A DNA stretch of 64,000 nt from Silvania hatchlandensis (GTDB lineage Bacteria > Pseudomonadota > Gammaproteobacteria > Enterobacterales > Enterobacteriaceae), in NCBI RefSeq assembly GCF_025564065.1, contig NZ_JAMGZK010000033.1, forward strand, positions 23,610 through 87,609, read 5' to 3'. The notes under the pieces were generated by a model. That model had not been told where the DNA came from. It did not search any database and was given only the letters and a program-made list of their open reading frames with translations. The translations under genes and the position numbers were made by a program. Positions 21,314 to 33,841 of the stretch are shown here, piece by piece; the stretch's first letter is position 1; each line of letters opens with the position of its first letter.

Positions 21314-22051
21314 ATGAAAGTCATCATTGTGGAAGATGAGATACTGGCTCAACAGGAGCTAAGCTGGCTGATAAAAGAGCACAGCAAGATGGAGATCGTC
21401 GGCACCTTTGAAGATGGGCTGGACGTGCTTAAGTTTTTACAGCACAACAAGGTCGACGCCATTTTTCTGGATATCAATATCCCGTCGCTGGACGGGGTGC
21501 TGCTGGCGCAAAACATCAGCCAGTTTGCCAGCAAGCCATTTATCGTCTTTGTGACTGCCTGGAAAGAGCACGCGGTAGAGGCTTTCGAGCTGGAAGCCTT
21601 CGACTACATTTTGAAGCCGTATCAGGAATCGCGCATTGTCAGCATGCTGCAAAAGCTGGAGCAAGCCTGGCAGCAGCAGTCTTCCACCGGGCAGAACACC
21701 GCCCAGCCCGTGACGCGCGAAAACGACACCATCAATTTAATCAAAGATGAGCGGATCATCGTGACGCCGATGGACGATATCTACTATGCCGAAGCGCATG
21801 AGAAGATGACGTTTGTCTATACCCGCCGCGATTCGTTCGTGATGCCGATGAACATCACCGAATTTTGCAGCAAGCTGCCCGCGAGCCACTTCTTTCGCTG
21901 TCACCGTTCGTTCTGCGTCAACCTGAACAAAATCCGCGAGATTGAGCCCTGGTTCAACAACACCTATATTCTGCGGCTAAAAGATCTGGATTTTCAGGTG
22001 CCGGTCAGTCGCAGCCGGGTGAAAGAGTTTCGCCAGCTGATGCACCTGTAA
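21314..22051 (+). CDS. ypdB: YpdB (PyrR), LytTR-type response regulator
   Basis: Cytoplasmic response regulator of 245 residues paired with YpdA. The receiver domain (1-120) has the phosphorylatable D53 (IFLDIN), the acidic pair E7/D8 and K in LKPYQE. The C-terminal LytTR DNA-binding domain (about 140-245) contains the conserved HFFRCHRSFCVNL segment. It follows ypdA by 12 nt with GGAGG in the gap. Unlike E. coli K-12, no ypdC or fry genes follow; glk comes next on the opposite strand. Confidence 0.95.
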   Translation: MKVIIVEDEILAQQELSWLIKEHSKMEIVGTFEDGLDVLKFLQHNKVDAIFLDINIPSLDGVLLAQNISQFASKPFIVFVTAWKEHAVEAFELEAFDYILKPYQESRIVSMLQKLEQAWQQQSSTGQNTAQPVTRENDTINLIKDERIIVTPMDDIYYAEAHEKMTFVYTRRDSFVMPMNITEFCSKLPASHFFRCHRSFCVNLNKIREIEPWFNNTYILRLKDLDFQVPVSRSRVKEFRQLMHL

Positions 22052-22091
22052 GGAAAGTGCCCCGGTAAATGGAGATCACCGGGGCGGGAGT

Positions 22092-23057
22092 TTACAGAAC
22101 CTGGCCCAGGGTCTGACGCAGGTGCGCGCCCGCGCCCAGCAGGCCTGGGTTGTCGTGAACGATCAGGTAGACCGGGATATCCTGCACATAGGCCCGGAAG
22201 CGGCCTTTATCTTCAAATCCACCGCGGAAGCCGGACGCCTTAAAGAACTCAAGGAAGCGTGGCACGATGCCCCCGGCGATATAGACCCCGCCAAAAGTGC
22301 CCAGATTCAGCGCCAGGTTGCCACCAAAACGACCCATGATGACGCAGAACAGCGACAGGGCGCGACGGCAGTCGATGCAGCTGTCTTCCAGCGCGCGTTC
22401 GGTCACATCCTTCGGCTGCAGGTTTTCCGGCAGACGGCCATCGGATTTCACAATCGCACGATACAAATTCACCAGCCCCGGGCCGGACAGCACGCGTTCC
22501 GCCGACACGTGGCCGATCTCGGCGCGCAGTTCTTCCAGAATGATGCCCTCTTCTTCACTGTTTGGCGCGAAGTCGACGTGGCCGCCCTCACCCGGCAGGT
22601 TGATCCAGCGCTGGTCAATGTGTACCAGATGCGAAACGCCAAGACCGGTTCCCGCGCCATAGACGGCAATCGGTTTACCTTCGACGGCCTGAGCGCCGCC
22701 GAACTGGATCAGGTGTTCCGGCTTTAACATCGGGATCGCCATCGCCACCGCAGTAAAGTCGTTAATCACTTCCAGATGCGCGAACCCGAGGTTCTTTTTC
22801 ATCTCGGCGACAGAGAAGGCCCAGGTGTGGTTGGTCATCGCCACCCAGTCGCCCGTCACCGGGCAGGCAATGGCAATACAGCCATCCTCGACGCTGACAT
22901 CGTGCTCCGTCAGATAGACACGCATTACCGCTTCGAGGCTGGGATAATCCAGCCCGGAATAGGTTTTGGCGCGGGAAATTTCCCCGGTGTTAACGTCACA
23001 TAAAGCCAGACGCGCGTTCGTGCCCCCTACATCACCTACCAAAGCATACTTTGTCAT
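22092..23057 (-). CDS. glk: Glk, glucokinase
   Basis: Cytoplasmic ATP-dependent glucokinase of 321 residues, the same length as E. coli Glk. The phosphate motif [12 protein letters not shown] lies at residues 8-19, and the glucose-binding block includes NDFTAVAM and [11 protein letters not shown]. It phosphorylates free glucose from disaccharide breakdown. It is a single gene on the minus strand. A 16-bp palindrome (23128-23143) about 70 bp upstream contains TGAATCA and could be a weak Cra-type site; E. coli glk is Cra-regulated, but the match here is only partial. Confidence 0.96.
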   Translation of the reverse strand: MTKYALVGDVGGTNARLALCDVNTGEISRAKTYSGLDYPSLEAVMRVYLTEHDVSVEDGCIAIACPVTGDWVAMTNHTWAFSVAEMKKNLGFAHLEVINDFTAVAMAIPMLKPEHLIQFGGAQAVEGKPIAVYGAGTGLGVSHLVHIDQRWINLPGEGGHVDFAPNSEEEGIILEELRAEIGHVSAERVLSGPGLVNLYRAIVKSDGRLPENLQPKDVTERALEDSCIDCRRALSLFCVIMGRFGGNLALNLGTFGGVYIAGGIVPRFLEFFKASGFRGGFEDKGRFRAYVQDIPVYLIVHDNPGLLGAGAHLRQTLGQVL

Positions 23058-23260
23058 TCTTCAACTGCTCCGCTAAAGTCAAAATAACTCTTTGGCACAC
23101 TCTAAATTCAAGGCTCGAGAACAACAACGCCTGAATCAAGGCGCCCCAGGATTATCGATCTATATCACAGAATTATGGTTCCGTTTCAGCACCATTTGCA
23201 CTGTTCGCGCCAGGCTGAATGGGCAAAGTAATGCAAGTCATTTTCTACAAGGAATTCATC

Positions 23261-24496
23261 ATGCTCCATCCGCGAGCCAGAACGATGCTGCTGTTGGCCC
23301 CTCCCGCGCTGATTATTGGTGTGGCGTCCAGCCTGATCCTGATTGTTATCATGAAAGTCGCCTCGGTATTACAGGCGTTTCTGTGGACGTCGCTGCCTGC
23401 CAGCGTCGGGATCGACATGGCCTCCCCGGTCTGGATTATGGTGATGCTGACGCTAACCGGCATTGCCGTGGGGTTGGTTGTCCGCTACAGCCCGGGCCAT
23501 GCCGGGCCAGACCCGGCCACCGAGCCGCTGATCGGCGCCCCGGTGGCCGCCGCCGCTCTGCCCGGGCTGGTGATGGCGCTGATTATCGGCCTGGCGGGCG
23601 GCGTCAGCCTTGGCCCGGAGCACCCGGTAATGGCGGTGAATATCGCGCTGGCCGTCGCCGTGGGCTCGCGCGTCTTCCCCCGGGTGGCGACCCTCGACTG
23701 GACGATCCTGGCCTCGGCGGGCACCATCGGCGCCCTGTTCGGTACGCCCGTGGCGGCGGCGCTCATTTTTTCTCAGACCCTGAACGGCAACAATGACATC
23801 CCGCTGTGGGACAAGCTCTTCGCCCCGCTGCTGGCCGCCGCGGCGGGTGCGCTGACCACCAGCCTGTTTTTCCACCCGCATTTCTCCTTGCCGATTGCGC
23901 CGTACGGCCAGATGCATCTGGCGGATCTGTTTAGCGGTGCGATTGTGGCCGCCATTGCCATCGCGCTTGGGATGGTGGCGGTGTGGTGTCTGCCGCGTCT
24001 GCACCGACTGATGCATCGCCTGAAACACCCGGTGCTGATCCTCGGGGCGGGCGGGCTTATTCTGGGGATCCTCGGGGCCATTGGCGGCAGCATTACCCTG
24101 TTTAAAGGTCTGGATGAGATGCAGCAGCTGGCCTTTAGTCAGACGTTTAGCGTCTCTGATTATCTGCTCATTGCCCTGATTAAGCTGGCAGCGCTGGTAG
24201 TCGCGGCGGCGTGTGGTTTTCGCGGTGGGCGCATTTTCCCGGCTGTGTTTGTCGGTGTAGCCTTAGGATTGATGCTGCATGAGCACGTCGAGGCGGTCCC
24301 GGCGGCGATCACTATCTCCTGTTCAATACTGGGACTGGTACTGGTGGTGACGCGGGATGCCTGGCTGAGCCTGTTTATGGCGGCAGTGGTGGTGCCTGAC
24401 ACCACCCTGATGCCGCTGCTGTGTATTGTGATGCTGCCCGCCTGGCTCCTGCTGGCGGGCAGACCGATGATGATCGCCTGGCGAGAGGACAAGTAA
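23261..24496 (+). CDS. yfeO: YfeO, ClC-family ion channel protein
   Basis: Polytopic inner-membrane protein of 411 residues and the voltage-gated chloride channel (ClC) superfamily. I chose ATG 23261 (MLHPRARTM) because AAGGA lies 8 nt upstream and this is the family N-terminus. About ten hydrophobic segments are visible. The ion-pathway motif region reads [10 protein letters not shown] (canonical ClC GxEGP is altered) and [14 protein letters not shown] is conserved. Its physiological ion is not known. It converges with ipdC, which begins right after its stop codon. Confidence 0.92.
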   Translation: MLHPRARTMLLLAPPALIIGVASSLILIVIMKVASVLQAFLWTSLPASVGIDMASPVWIMVMLTLTGIAVGLVVRYSPGHAGPDPATEPLIGAPVAAAALPGLVMALIIGLAGGVSLGPEHPVMAVNIALAVAVGSRVFPRVATLDWTILASAGTIGALFGTPVAAALIFSQTLNGNNDIPLWDKLFAPLLAAAAGALTTSLFFHPHFSLPIAPYGQMHLADLFSGAIVAAIAIALGMVAVWCLPRLHRLMHRLKHPVLILGAGGLILGILGAIGGSITLFKGLDEMQQLAFSQTFSVSDYLLIALIKLAALVVAAACGFRGGRIFPAVFVGVALGLMLHEHVEAVPAAITISCSILGLVLVVTRDAWLSLFMAAVVVPDTTLMPLLCIVMLPAWLLLAGRPMMIAWREDK

Positions 24497-26278
<1,782 letters not shown>

Positions 26279-26335
26279 TCAGTTAAGGTGTAAACGTATA
26301 CATTGGTGTTTTTCGCAGAAAGAGGAACAATAGAT

Positions 26336-27334
26336 ATGGTTTATCAGGCGGACAAAAATCGTTATCAGTCAATGGTGTATCAACGATGTGGGCAAAGCGG
26401 CCTCAAGCTGCCGGCCATCTCCCTTGGACTGTGGCATAACTTTGGCGATACCACGCTGATTGAAAACAGCCGTCAACTTTTACATCGCGCCTTCGATAGC
26501 GGGATTACGCATTTCGACCTGGCTAACAACTATGGCCCACCGCCGGGATCGGCAGAGCGTAACTTTGGGCGGATCCTGCAGGAGGATTTTCATGGCCTGC
26601 GCGATGAGCTGATCATCTCGTCCAAAGCGGGCTATACCATGTGGGAAGGGCCGTACGGTGACTGGGGTTCACGTAAATACCTGATCGCCAGCCTCGACCA
26701 GAGCCTGAAGCGCATGGGGCTGGAGTATGTCGATATCTTCTACCACCATCGCCCGGACCCGGAAACGCCGCTGCGTGAGACGATGCGCGCGCTTGACCAT
26801 ATTGTGCGTCAGGGGAAAGCGCTGTACGTCGCCCTGTCCAACTATCCGGCAGAGCAGGCCCGGGAGGCTATCGCCATTCTCGAAGACCTGGGTACGCCGT
26901 GCCTCATCCATCAGCCAAAATTCTCAATGTTTGAGCGCGCCCCCGAAGCGGGACTGCTGGATGTGCTACAGCAGAACGGCGTGGGTTGCATTGCCTTTTC
27001 ACCGCTGGCGGGCGGCCAGTTAACCGACCGCTACCTGAACGGTATTCCGGCCGATTCCCGTGCCGCAAGCGGCAGTCGCTTCCTCAATCCGGATCAGCTC
27101 ACCGAAGAGACGCTGGCTAAAGTCCGCCAGCTCAATGCCCTGGCGGAACGCCGCGGGCAAAAGCTGTCGCAGATGGCGCTGGCCTGGGTGCTGCAACACG
27201 ACGCGGTGACCTCGGTCCTGATCGGTGCCAGCAAGATCGCGCAGATTGACGATGCGGTAGGCATGCTGGCGAACCGTCACTTCTCCGCGGCTGAGCTGAG
27301 CGAAATAGAAGCGATCCTGCGCAGCACAGATTAA
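26336..27334 (+). CDS. Aldo/keto reductase of the YghZ (GpoA) type
   Basis: NADPH-dependent reductase of 332 residues resembling E. coli L-glyceraldehyde 3-phosphate reductase YghZ. ATG 26336 (MVYQADKNRY) is preceded by AGAGGA at 9 nt; the extension to 26303 is not conserved. The AKR tetrad is visible: D and Y in FDLANNYG, K in SSKAGY and H in YHHRPD. The cofactor block VLIGASKIAQIDD lies near the C-terminus. The tail is shorter than in YghZ and identity is partial, so the substrate may differ. It is divergent from ipdC, so it could reduce an aldehyde such as indole-acetaldehyde; this is inference. Confidence 0.85.
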   Translation: MVYQADKNRYQSMVYQRCGQSGLKLPAISLGLWHNFGDTTLIENSRQLLHRAFDSGITHFDLANNYGPPPGSAERNFGRILQEDFHGLRDELIISSKAGYTMWEGPYGDWGSRKYLIASLDQSLKRMGLEYVDIFYHHRPDPETPLRETMRALDHIVRQGKALYVALSNYPAEQAREAIAILEDLGTPCLIHQPKFSMFERAPEAGLLDVLQQNGVGCIAFSPLAGGQLTDRYLNGIPADSRAASGSRFLNPDQLTEETLAKVRQLNALAERRGQKLSQMALAWVLQHDAVTSVLIGASKIAQIDDAVGMLANRHFSAAELSEIEAILRSTD

Positions 27335-27460
27335 CAGCACTATTAGCAAAAAGTGCTATGCCTTCAGATTTAGGAGTTGAGGCGATTAAACAGGGCTTTA
27401 CCGCCCATTAATATTGCGTTAACAAGCCGATTACGGCTCCGATCGTGAAGGAGAATAACA

Positions 27461-27808
27461 ATGTTCAGGTCCCTGATTCTGGCAGCTGTCTTAATAGCTT
27501 CAGCCCCGCTGGTCGCTACTGCTGGCGAAATCACCCTGCTGCCATCTGTAAAATTACAAATTGGCGATCGGGATAACTCCGGCAATTACTGGGACGGCGG
27601 CGGCTGGCGCGACCGCGGTTACTGGCACCGTAATTACGAATGGCGCGACCACCGTTGGCGTAAACATGATAACGGCTACCATCGTGGCTGGGATAAACGT
27701 AACGCCTACGAGCGCGGATACCGCGAAGGCTGGAACGACCGTGACGACCGCCGGGGCAAAGGCCGCGGTCATGGGCATGGTCACGGCGGACATGGTCATC
27801 GCCACTGA
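27461..27808 (+). CDS. ypeC: YpeC, small exported DUF2502 protein
   Basis: Periplasmic protein of 115 residues and unknown function, matching E. coli YpeC through its length. A signal peptide covers residues 1-21 ([21 protein letters not shown], cut after TAG or near it). The mature part begins with [16 protein letters not shown] and becomes rich in Arg, Trp, Tyr, Gly and His. The C-terminal Gly-His run ([15 protein letters not shown]) could bind metal ions. GAAGGAG lies at a good distance before ATG 27461. It is a single gene followed by a strong terminator and convergent mntH. Confidence 0.92.
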   Translation: MFRSLILAAVLIASAPLVATAGEITLLPSVKLQIGDRDNSGNYWDGGGWRDRGYWHRNYEWRDHRWRKHDNGYHRGWDKRNAYERGYREGWNDRDDRRGKGRGHGHGHGGHGHRH

Positions 27809-27812
27809 TAAT

Positions 27813-27840
27813 AAAAAAAGAGCCTTACGGCTCTTTTTTT
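27813..27840. terminator. Bidirectional terminator between ypeC and mntH
   Basis: A-run, GAGCC, TTAC loop, GGCTC, T-run. The hairpin ends at the mntH stop codon and can serve both convergent genes. Confidence 0.85.
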
Positions 27841-29077
27841 ACAGCCCAAGCGCCGTGCCGATTAACAGCCACAGGTTCAGCGCCACCACCAGCACCACAA
27901 TCGCCCAGCCAATCCGTTTCACCGTTACCGTATTCACCAGATCGCCCATCAGCGTTTTGTCGCTGGTAAAAATCAGCAGCGGCACCAGCGCCAGCGCGAT
28001 GCCAAAGCTCAGCAGAACCTGGCTCATCACCAGAATACGGGTCGGATCGAGCCCCATCAGGATCACGATAAACGACGGCATCATGGTGACAGAGCGACGC
28101 ACCCACAGCGGAATATGGAACCGGACAAACCCCTGCATCACCACCTGCCCTGCCAGGGTGCCGACCACGGTCGAAGAGAGACCTGCAGCCACCAGACTCA
28201 GGCCAAAAATGGTCGCCGCCGCATGGCTCAGCAAGGGTTCCAGCGTCAGGTAGGCCTGATCGAGATCGGCGATACCAGTATGACCGTTGAAGTGGAAGGC
28301 CGCCGCAGCGGTCGCCATCATCGCCAGGTTCACAAACCCGGCAATGGTCATCGCGATCGCCACGTCCCATTTTGTCGCCGAGTAGCGCTCATGACGCGAG
28401 CCCTCGTGCAGATTCTGGGTCAGGGAGGAGTGCAGATAGATTACGTGCGGCATAATCGTCGCCCCCAGCACCCCGGCGGCGAGGAATACCGCTTCAGATG
28501 TTGGCAGGTTCGGGATCGCCATCCCCTTCCCTAACTGCACCAGGTCGGGCCGGGAGAAGACCAGCTCGACGATGTAGGCCGCTGCAACGAACAGCAGCAG
28601 ACCGCCGATCACTTTTTCGAGCGGTTTTTGCCCGCGACGTTGCAGCATCAGGATCAGGAACGTGGCGATACCGGTTAGTATTGCCCCCTGCAGGAGCGAG
28701 ACGCCCAGAATGAGCTTAAAGCCGATTGCGGCACCGATAAATTCCGCCAGATCGGTCGCCATCGCGATAATTTCGGCCTGCACCCAGTAAAACCAGACCA
28801 TCGGTCGCGGATAGCGGTCGCGGATGTGCTCGGCGAGGTTTTTGCCGGTCGCAATGCCCAGCTTTGCCGACAGCACCTGGATCATCATCGCCATCAGGTT
28901 TGCCCACACCACCACCCACAGCAGTTTGTAGCCAAAGCTGGCCCCGGCCTGGATGTTGGTCGCAAAATTACCCGGATCGATATAGCCAATGGCGGCAATA
29001 AACGCCGGTCCCATTAATGCAAAGCGCATCTTGCGTGCCGCCCTGCCGGTGCTAGTCTCAACGCGACTGTTGGTCAT
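27839..29077 (-). CDS. mntH: MntH, proton-coupled Mn(II) transporter (Nramp)
   Basis: Inner-membrane Nramp transporter of 412 residues, the same length as E. coli MntH, importing Mn2+ (and Fe2+ poorly) with protons. Eleven membrane segments are expected. The metal-site motifs IDPGNFATN (TM1) and [10 protein letters not shown] (TM6) are intact. It is a single gene. Two control sites lie just upstream: an MntR box at 29090-29109 and a Fur-like box at 29125-29140, as in E. coli. Confidence 0.97.
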   Translation of the reverse strand: MTNSRVETSTGRAARKMRFALMGPAFIAAIGYIDPGNFATNIQAGASFGYKLLWVVVWANLMAMMIQVLSAKLGIATGKNLAEHIRDRYPRPMVWFYWVQAEIIAMATDLAEFIGAAIGFKLILGVSLLQGAILTGIATFLILMLQRRGQKPLEKVIGGLLLFVAAAYIVELVFSRPDLVQLGKGMAIPNLPTSEAVFLAAGVLGATIMPHVIYLHSSLTQNLHEGSRHERYSATKWDVAIAMTIAGFVNLAMMATAAAAFHFNGHTGIADLDQAYLTLEPLLSHAAATIFGLSLVAAGLSSTVVGTLAGQVVMQGFVRFHIPLWVRRSVTMMPSFIVILMGLDPTRILVMSQVLLSFGIALALVPLLIFTSDKTLMGDLVNTVTVKRIGWAIVVLVVALNLWLLIGTALGL

Positions 29078-29089
29078 CTCTGCCTCTGA

Positions 29090-29109
29090 AATATAGCCTT
29101 TGCTATGTT
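29090..29109 (-). promoter_or_regulatory. MntR box of mntH
   Basis: On the minus strand AACATAGCAAAGGCTATATT differs by one base from the palindromic MntR site of E. coli mntH. It lies 13 bp before the start codon, within the expected promoter/leader. Confidence 0.85.
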
Positions 29110-29124
29110 TAATGCTATCAAAAT

Positions 29125-29140
29125 GCGAATGATTATCAAG
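29125..29140 (-). promoter_or_regulatory. Fur-like box upstream of mntH
   Basis: On the minus strand CTTGATAATCATTCGC matches a large part of the GATAATGATAATCATTATC Fur consensus. It lies next to the MntR box, the same pairing seen in E. coli mntH. Confidence 0.55.
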
Positions 29141-29237
29141 TTCATTTGCGATGGTTTAATCGATTACTGTGATAATGAAGAGCAATAAGCAGGCTGGAAG
29201 TGTGGATGCACGACAGGCTAAAACGCGTGCAGTCTTT

Positions 29238-29253
29238 TGTGAAGCGTAGCACA
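29238..29253. promoter_or_regulatory. Candidate CRP site between mntH and nupC
   Basis: TGTGA-AGCGTA-GCACA has one mismatch to TGTGA-N6-TCACA. It lies about 170 bp before nupC, which is CRP/CytR-controlled in E. coli. The remainder of the 346-bp gap (29078-29423) holds the mntH sites and a possible nupC -10 (TATAGT, 29338-29343). Confidence 0.5.
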
Positions 29254-29423
29254 CAAACTTAACTTTGAACTCATTTACATAACATAACAAAAATGTATCT
29301 TTTATCCCTAATTATGAGTTTCGTCACAGGATGTGACTATAGTGTGGCTTTGATCTCGTTTTCTTTACTCTTGTTTCATAGAATGTGCACGGAAATTAAA
29401 CCTGCCTCATATTTGGAGCAAAT

Positions 29424-30611
29424 ATGGACCGCGTCCTGCATTTTGTCCTGGCACTTGTTGTTGTTGCTACGCTTGCGCTGCTGGTCAGCAGCGATCGTAA
29501 AAAGATCCGCATTCGCTATGTTGTTCAGTTACTCGTCATTGAAGTGTTACTTGCCTGGTTCTTCCTGAACTCCAACGTGGGCCTGGGCTTCGTGAAAGGC
29601 TTCTCCGAGATGTTCGAAAGCCTGCTCGGGTTCGCCAATGAAGGGACCAACTTCGTATTCGGTAAAATGAACGATGAAGGTCTGGCATTCTTCTTCCTGA
29701 AAGTGCTGTGCCCTATCGTCTTCATCTCTGCACTGATCGGTATTCTGCAGCACATCCGTATTCTGCCGATTGTGATCCGCGCCATCGGTACCGTGCTGTC
29801 GAAAGTGAACGGCATGGGCAAACTGGAATCTTTCAACGCCGTCAGTTCCCTGATCCTCGGTCAGTCTGAGAACTTTATCGCGTATAAAGATATCCTCGGC
29901 AAAATGTCCCGCAACCGCATGTACACCATGGCGGCCACCGCAATGTCTACCGTTTCCATGTCTATCGTGGGTGCGTATATGACGATGCTGGAGCCAAAAT
30001 ACGTGGTTGCTGCGCTGGTTCTGAACATGTTCAGCACCTTTATCGTTCTGTCACTGATCAACCCGTACCGCGTGGATGAGAGTGAAGAGAACCTGCAGAT
30101 GGCTAACCTGCACGAAGGCCAGAGCTTCTTTGAAATGCTGGGTGAGTACATTCTGGCAGGCTTCAAAGTGGCGGTGATCGTGGCAGCCATGCTGATCGGC
30201 TTTATCGCCCTGATCTCTGCGCTGAACGCCCTGTTTGCTGCCGTACTGGGTATCTCCTTCCAGGGCATCCTGGGCTATATCTTCTACCCGGTTGCCTGGG
30301 TGATGGGTGTGCCAGCCAGCGAAGCGCTGCAGGTGGGCAGTATCATGGCGACCAAACTGGTCTCTAACGAATTCGTTGCGATGATGGATCTGCAGAAAAT
30401 CGCTGGTACGCTCTCCCCGCGCGCCGAAGGTATTCTCTCCGTGTTCCTGGTCTCCTTCGCTAACTTCTCGTCCATCGGTATTATCGCGGGCGCGATTAAA
30501 GGCCTGAACGAAGAGCAGGGTAACGTGGTTTCCCGCTTCGGTCTGAAACTGGTTTACGGTTCTACGCTGGTCAGCGTCCTGTCTGCGTCTATCGCCGCAC
30601 TGGTACTGTAA
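29424..30611 (+). CDS. nupC: NupC, proton-coupled nucleoside transporter
   Basis: Inner-membrane concentrative nucleoside transporter of 395 residues (E. coli 400) that takes up most nucleosides except guanosine-type ones. About ten hydrophobic segments are seen. Conserved CNT blocks include [20 protein letters not shown] and [13 protein letters not shown]. Start ATG 29424 ([12 protein letters not shown]) is preceded by GGAG at 10 nt. It is a single gene ending in a strong terminator shared with convergent pdeA. Confidence 0.96.
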   Translation: MDRVLHFVLALVVVATLALLVSSDRKKIRIRYVVQLLVIEVLLAWFFLNSNVGLGFVKGFSEMFESLLGFANEGTNFVFGKMNDEGLAFFFLKVLCPIVFISALIGILQHIRILPIVIRAIGTVLSKVNGMGKLESFNAVSSLILGQSENFIAYKDILGKMSRNRMYTMAATAMSTVSMSIVGAYMTMLEPKYVVAALVLNMFSTFIVLSLINPYRVDESEENLQMANLHEGQSFFEMLGEYILAGFKVAVIVAAMLIGFIALISALNALFAAVLGISFQGILGYIFYPVAWVMGVPASEALQVGSIMATKLVSNEFVAMMDLQKIAGTLSPRAEGILSVFLVSFANFSSIGIIAGAIKGLNEEQGNVVSRFGLKLVYGSTLVSVLSASIAALVL

Positions 30612-30617
30612 TCAGCT

Positions 30618-30650
30618 TTAAAAAAAACCGGGGATCTCCCCGGTTTTTTT
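30618..30650. terminator. Bidirectional terminator between nupC and pdeA
   Basis: A-run, CCGGGGA/TCCCCGG stem, T-run; symmetric and able to serve both convergent genes. Confidence 0.9.
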
Positions 30651-32844
30651 ACGCCTGCAGATCGCCCAGCGGCTGCGGTTTACCAATCAGATAGCCTTGC
30701 AGATAATCGACGCCACACGCCAGCAGGATCTCGCGCTGCTCCGGCAGCTCAACATACTCCGCCACCACGCACAGCGAACGGGCCTTTGCCAGATTGCAAA
30801 TGGACTGCACGATCATCGCATCCATGCTGTCGCGACAGATATCTTTCACGAAGCAGCCGTCAATCTTCACGATATCGGCCTGCAGGCGCTTCAGCCGCTC
30901 GAAGTTGGCATAACCAGTACCAAAATCATCAATGGCAATTTTAAAGCCGTAGTCGCGCAGTTGCTGAATATTCAGAATACTGACTTCCGAATTTGAGAAG
31001 GCCTGCTCTTCTGTCACTTCGATGATCACCGCCTGCGGCGCGACAGCGTAGTGTTCAAACAGGGCAATGATTTCGGGTGCGACGTCCTTTTGCATCAGCG
31101 TCAGCGGCATCAGATTTACCGAAAAGCGCGCGCACGTTTGGCTCGAAGGATACGCGCGTAACCATGCCAGCAGCGCTTCGACCACGCTGATATCAAACCG
31201 CCGGCTCAGGTTAAACTGCGCCACCAGCGGCAGAAACTTATCCGGTGTGAGAATTTCGCCGTCGCTCTCCAGCCGGGACAGGATTTCGTGATAGCCGGTT
31301 CCGTCTGCTTTCTGGATCGGCTGAGCATATAAGCGCAGCCCGCCTTCATCCAGCGCCCGCTTCACCCGCCCCAGCATCAGAACGCGATCCGTGGTTTGCC
31401 CCGAAACGGTCGCCAGGCTGTTAGTCAGCGACAGCACCTGATGCAACGAGCAGGCCTGTTCAGCCAGCCAGCTGAGCTGGCCCAGCGTATGGTGCAGGCT
31501 CTCACTGCGGCTGTATGCCACCCCACCCCAGGCGGCACCAAACTCAATGTCCAGCCCGGTATTGTTCCAGTAGATTTTGCGGCTGTTCAGACAATCGACA
31601 ATGTGCTGCAGCCGAGCCCCCGCTTCCGGACCGCGCAGCACCAGCGCCAGTTCATTACCAGGGATCTGAAAAAGCTGCTCATTCTGAATCAACAGAGGCT
31701 GCGTTTCATGGATGATGGCGCGCTTACACTGCACGCGCATCAGCAGGCCATAGTGACGACTGAGAAACTCCAGATTATGCATTCGCAGGCAGCACAGACT
31801 GACATCCGCATTCTCGGCCAGAAAAATCTCCAGCGCTCGCAGGTTGGGTAGCCCGGTGAGCGGATCGGTCAATGCCCTCTCCTTCCACCCCTGCCGGAGC
31901 CATTCGCTACGCTGGAAAATTCGCGCCATGTAGACCAGGCAAATCGAAAAGGAGATCAGCACCGACAGTACAAATGCCAGCGAGTAGCCGTTTTGCACGC
32001 CATGCAGAAAATTTTTGCTATAGGTCAGCAGCAGGCATGCGCTCACCGCCCAGCCCAGCGAGATCGTCCCATAGCGGAACCTGCTGATACCGAGGGTAAA
32101 AAGTATAAAAATAACCGGCACCAGATAGCCTGCAATAATATTCGCCCTGAAGGGGAGGCACAGCAGAAGGAGGATCGCAATAAGACTGATTATAATGGCT
32201 GGCGTAAAAACAGGATGCTGCGTTGACGAATAGGGTCGTAAATTACGCCGCCAGAACGCGCGGGCGTAATGGGGATTGAGGATCATTCTTAAGGGGTAAT
32301 AGAACATCATGGTAAAGATCAGTACGGCACAGATTAGGCTCTGAATATCCACAATATTATAGATGGCCGTCCCTTCCCCATAGAAGGTCGCCAGCGCGAC
32401 AGGGTAGTGCCATACATACCCGGATAAATACATGGACGTTTTCATGCCCAGCGGGATAACCAACCCCAACCAGAATATGCGCCCACCAATGAATCGACTG
32501 GGTATGTTGTAACGCCAGCGCGGTCCCAGTTGCCATCTGACGATGCCACAGACTGCAAATGTACTGAAGAGCTGGCAAAATAATAATATTGCTGCCTGAA
32601 TGAGTGGCAGTTGAAAATTCCATTCGTTAATTACAGCAAAACTGATAACAACAGGAATAACAGCCTGGCGACCAAACAGGAAAATAATGGCCAGCATGAC
32701 GCTGAGTGGCATCCATGCAAGATAAACGTTAAAGCCATCAACAACCGCACGCGGTGAAATAAGACGTGATAACGGTACGAATACCATACATAACATCAGG
32801 GCAAGCGTAAAACTTCGCAAATTAACAGACGTCGTGCTTTTCAT
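30649..32844 (-). CDS. pdeA: PdeA (YfeA), membrane c-di-GMP phosphodiesterase
   Basis: Membrane-bound EAL protein of 731 residues (E. coli PdeA 729). The N-terminal 300 residues have 8-9 hydrophobic segments of a MASE-type sensor. A GGDEF-like domain (about 340-490) is degenerate (PGNELAL near 397). The EAL domain (about 495-731) keeps its catalytic signature: E in HEILSRLE near 518, DDFGTGYANFERLK near 640, VKIDGCFVK, and VAEYVE, so hydrolysis of c-di-GMP to pGpG is expected. It is a single gene. In this window it could lower the c-di-GMP level that LapD senses; this link is inference. Confidence 0.93.
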   Translation of the reverse strand: MKSTTSVNLRSFTLALMLCMVFVPLSRLISPRAVVDGFNVYLAWMPLSVMLAIIFLFGRQAVIPVVISFAVINEWNFQLPLIQAAILLFCQLFSTFAVCGIVRWQLGPRWRYNIPSRFIGGRIFWLGLVIPLGMKTSMYLSGYVWHYPVALATFYGEGTAIYNIVDIQSLICAVLIFTMMFYYPLRMILNPHYARAFWRRNLRPYSSTQHPVFTPAIIISLIAILLLLCLPFRANIIAGYLVPVIFILFTLGISRFRYGTISLGWAVSACLLLTYSKNFLHGVQNGYSLAFVLSVLISFSICLVYMARIFQRSEWLRQGWKERALTDPLTGLPNLRALEIFLAENADVSLCCLRMHNLEFLSRHYGLLMRVQCKRAIIHETQPLLIQNEQLFQIPGNELALVLRGPEAGARLQHIVDCLNSRKIYWNNTGLDIEFGAAWGGVAYSRSESLHHTLGQLSWLAEQACSLHQVLSLTNSLATVSGQTTDRVLMLGRVKRALDEGGLRLYAQPIQKADGTGYHEILSRLESDGEILTPDKFLPLVAQFNLSRRFDISVVEALLAWLRAYPSSQTCARFSVNLMPLTLMQKDVAPEIIALFEHYAVAPQAVIIEVTEEQAFSNSEVSILNIQQLRDYGFKIAIDDFGTGYANFERLKRLQADIVKIDGCFVKDICRDSMDAMIVQSICNLAKARSLCVVAEYVELPEQREILLACGVDYLQGYLIGKPQPLGDLQA

Positions 32845-33012
32845 TGAATGATATTAATTATTGTTTCTGGCGATTTAGTGAGCGCAATTATAGTAAGTTG
32901 TTTAAATGTGCGGATCAAACATCCCATCGGCAAATGGTCACTTAGTTTGTATGGATTTATGTTCTGTAGAGAATTGGGGCAGTTTTGTGAAGAGAAGGTA
33001 AATGAAAGGCAT

Positions 33013-33038
33013 AAAAAAACCCTCGCCACTGGCGAGGG
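33013..33038 (-). terminator. Terminator of the tRNA-Ala transcript
   Basis: Stem CCCTCGCC/GGCGAGGG with a 3-nt loop; on the minus strand it is followed by a T-run. It lies 10 nt beyond the second tRNA-Ala gene. Confidence 0.88.
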
Positions 33039-33047
33039 TCTGAATTT

Positions 33048-33123
<76 letters not shown>

Positions 33124-33164
33124 ACAGTTTTGTTTACGCACCAGACTCTGTTGGGTTCAGAGTT

Positions 33165-33240
<76 letters not shown>

Positions 33241-33272
33241 ATCGCGTAAAGCGTGTCGTGTTGACGGGCGGC

Positions 33273-33301
33273 ATAATATGAATTCCATTGCAGAGTGTCA
33301 A
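33273..33301 (-). promoter_or_regulatory. Promoter of the tRNA-Ala pair
   Basis: On the minus strand TTGACA (33301-33296) and TATTAT (33278-33273) are separated by 17 bp. A GC-rich discriminator (GCCGCCCG) follows, as expected for a stringently controlled stable-RNA promoter. Confidence 0.85.
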
Positions 33302-33460
33302 CGGCAAATTACCCCACCCTCGTTCAACCGCTGAAAATTCATGCAAATAAATCACATTGCGAGGATGCTCGCAGCCATACGTTAAACGTGTCACGTCTTC
33401 GCGTAAAACGATGTTATAAAATGAATCACTAATTAACCCTACTCTTCATCAGGAAATCGC

Positions 33461-33841
33461 ATGATCAAGGAACGAATGACGCCAGAAGAGTTGGCCCGAC
33501 TCACTGGCTATAGCCGACAGACCATCAATAAATGGGTACGTAAAGAGGGGTGGTCCACGTCGCCAAAACCCGGCGTACAGGGTGGTAAGGCCCGTCTGGT
33601 TCATGTGAATGAAAAGGTGCGGGATTTTATCCGCAACGCGCGCAGGGCGCCGGATGCACCGCCACTGCCCGACCTGTCGGCCGATAACTCGCTACAGGCC
33701 CTGCTGCTGACGCTGGCCAGTGAAATGACCCAAAAAGAACAGAAGCAACTTGCCTCACTGTTATTGCGGGAAGGGATTACCGGATTGTTGCAACGCTTAG
33801 GGATTCGCGAGCAGAACGAATATGAAAAAATTATCGAATAA
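33461..33841 (+). CDS. yfeC: YfeC, putative DNA-binding protein
   Basis: Small cytoplasmic protein of 126 residues matching E. coli YfeC. It has an N-terminal helix-turn-helix of the DUF1323 type (MTPEELARLTGYSRQTINKW) followed by a basic GGKARLVHV segment. The C-terminal half is helical (EMTQKEQKQLASLLLREGI). AGGA lies 6 nt before ATG 33461. It overlaps yfeD by 20 bp and shares its fold, so the pair probably arose by duplication and is co-translated. The target genes are not known. Confidence 0.9.
   Translation: MIKERMTPEELARLTGYSRQTINKWVRKEGWSTSPKPGVQGGKARLVHVNEKVRDFIRNARRAPDAPPLPDLSADNSLQALLLTLASEMTQKEQKQLASLLLREGITGLLQRLGIREQNEYEKIIE

Noticed and set aside
23092..23796. 234-codon plus-strand frame overlapping the start of yfeO
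   Set aside because: Overlaps yfeO in another frame; the ClC-type protein in the yfeO frame is clearly real.
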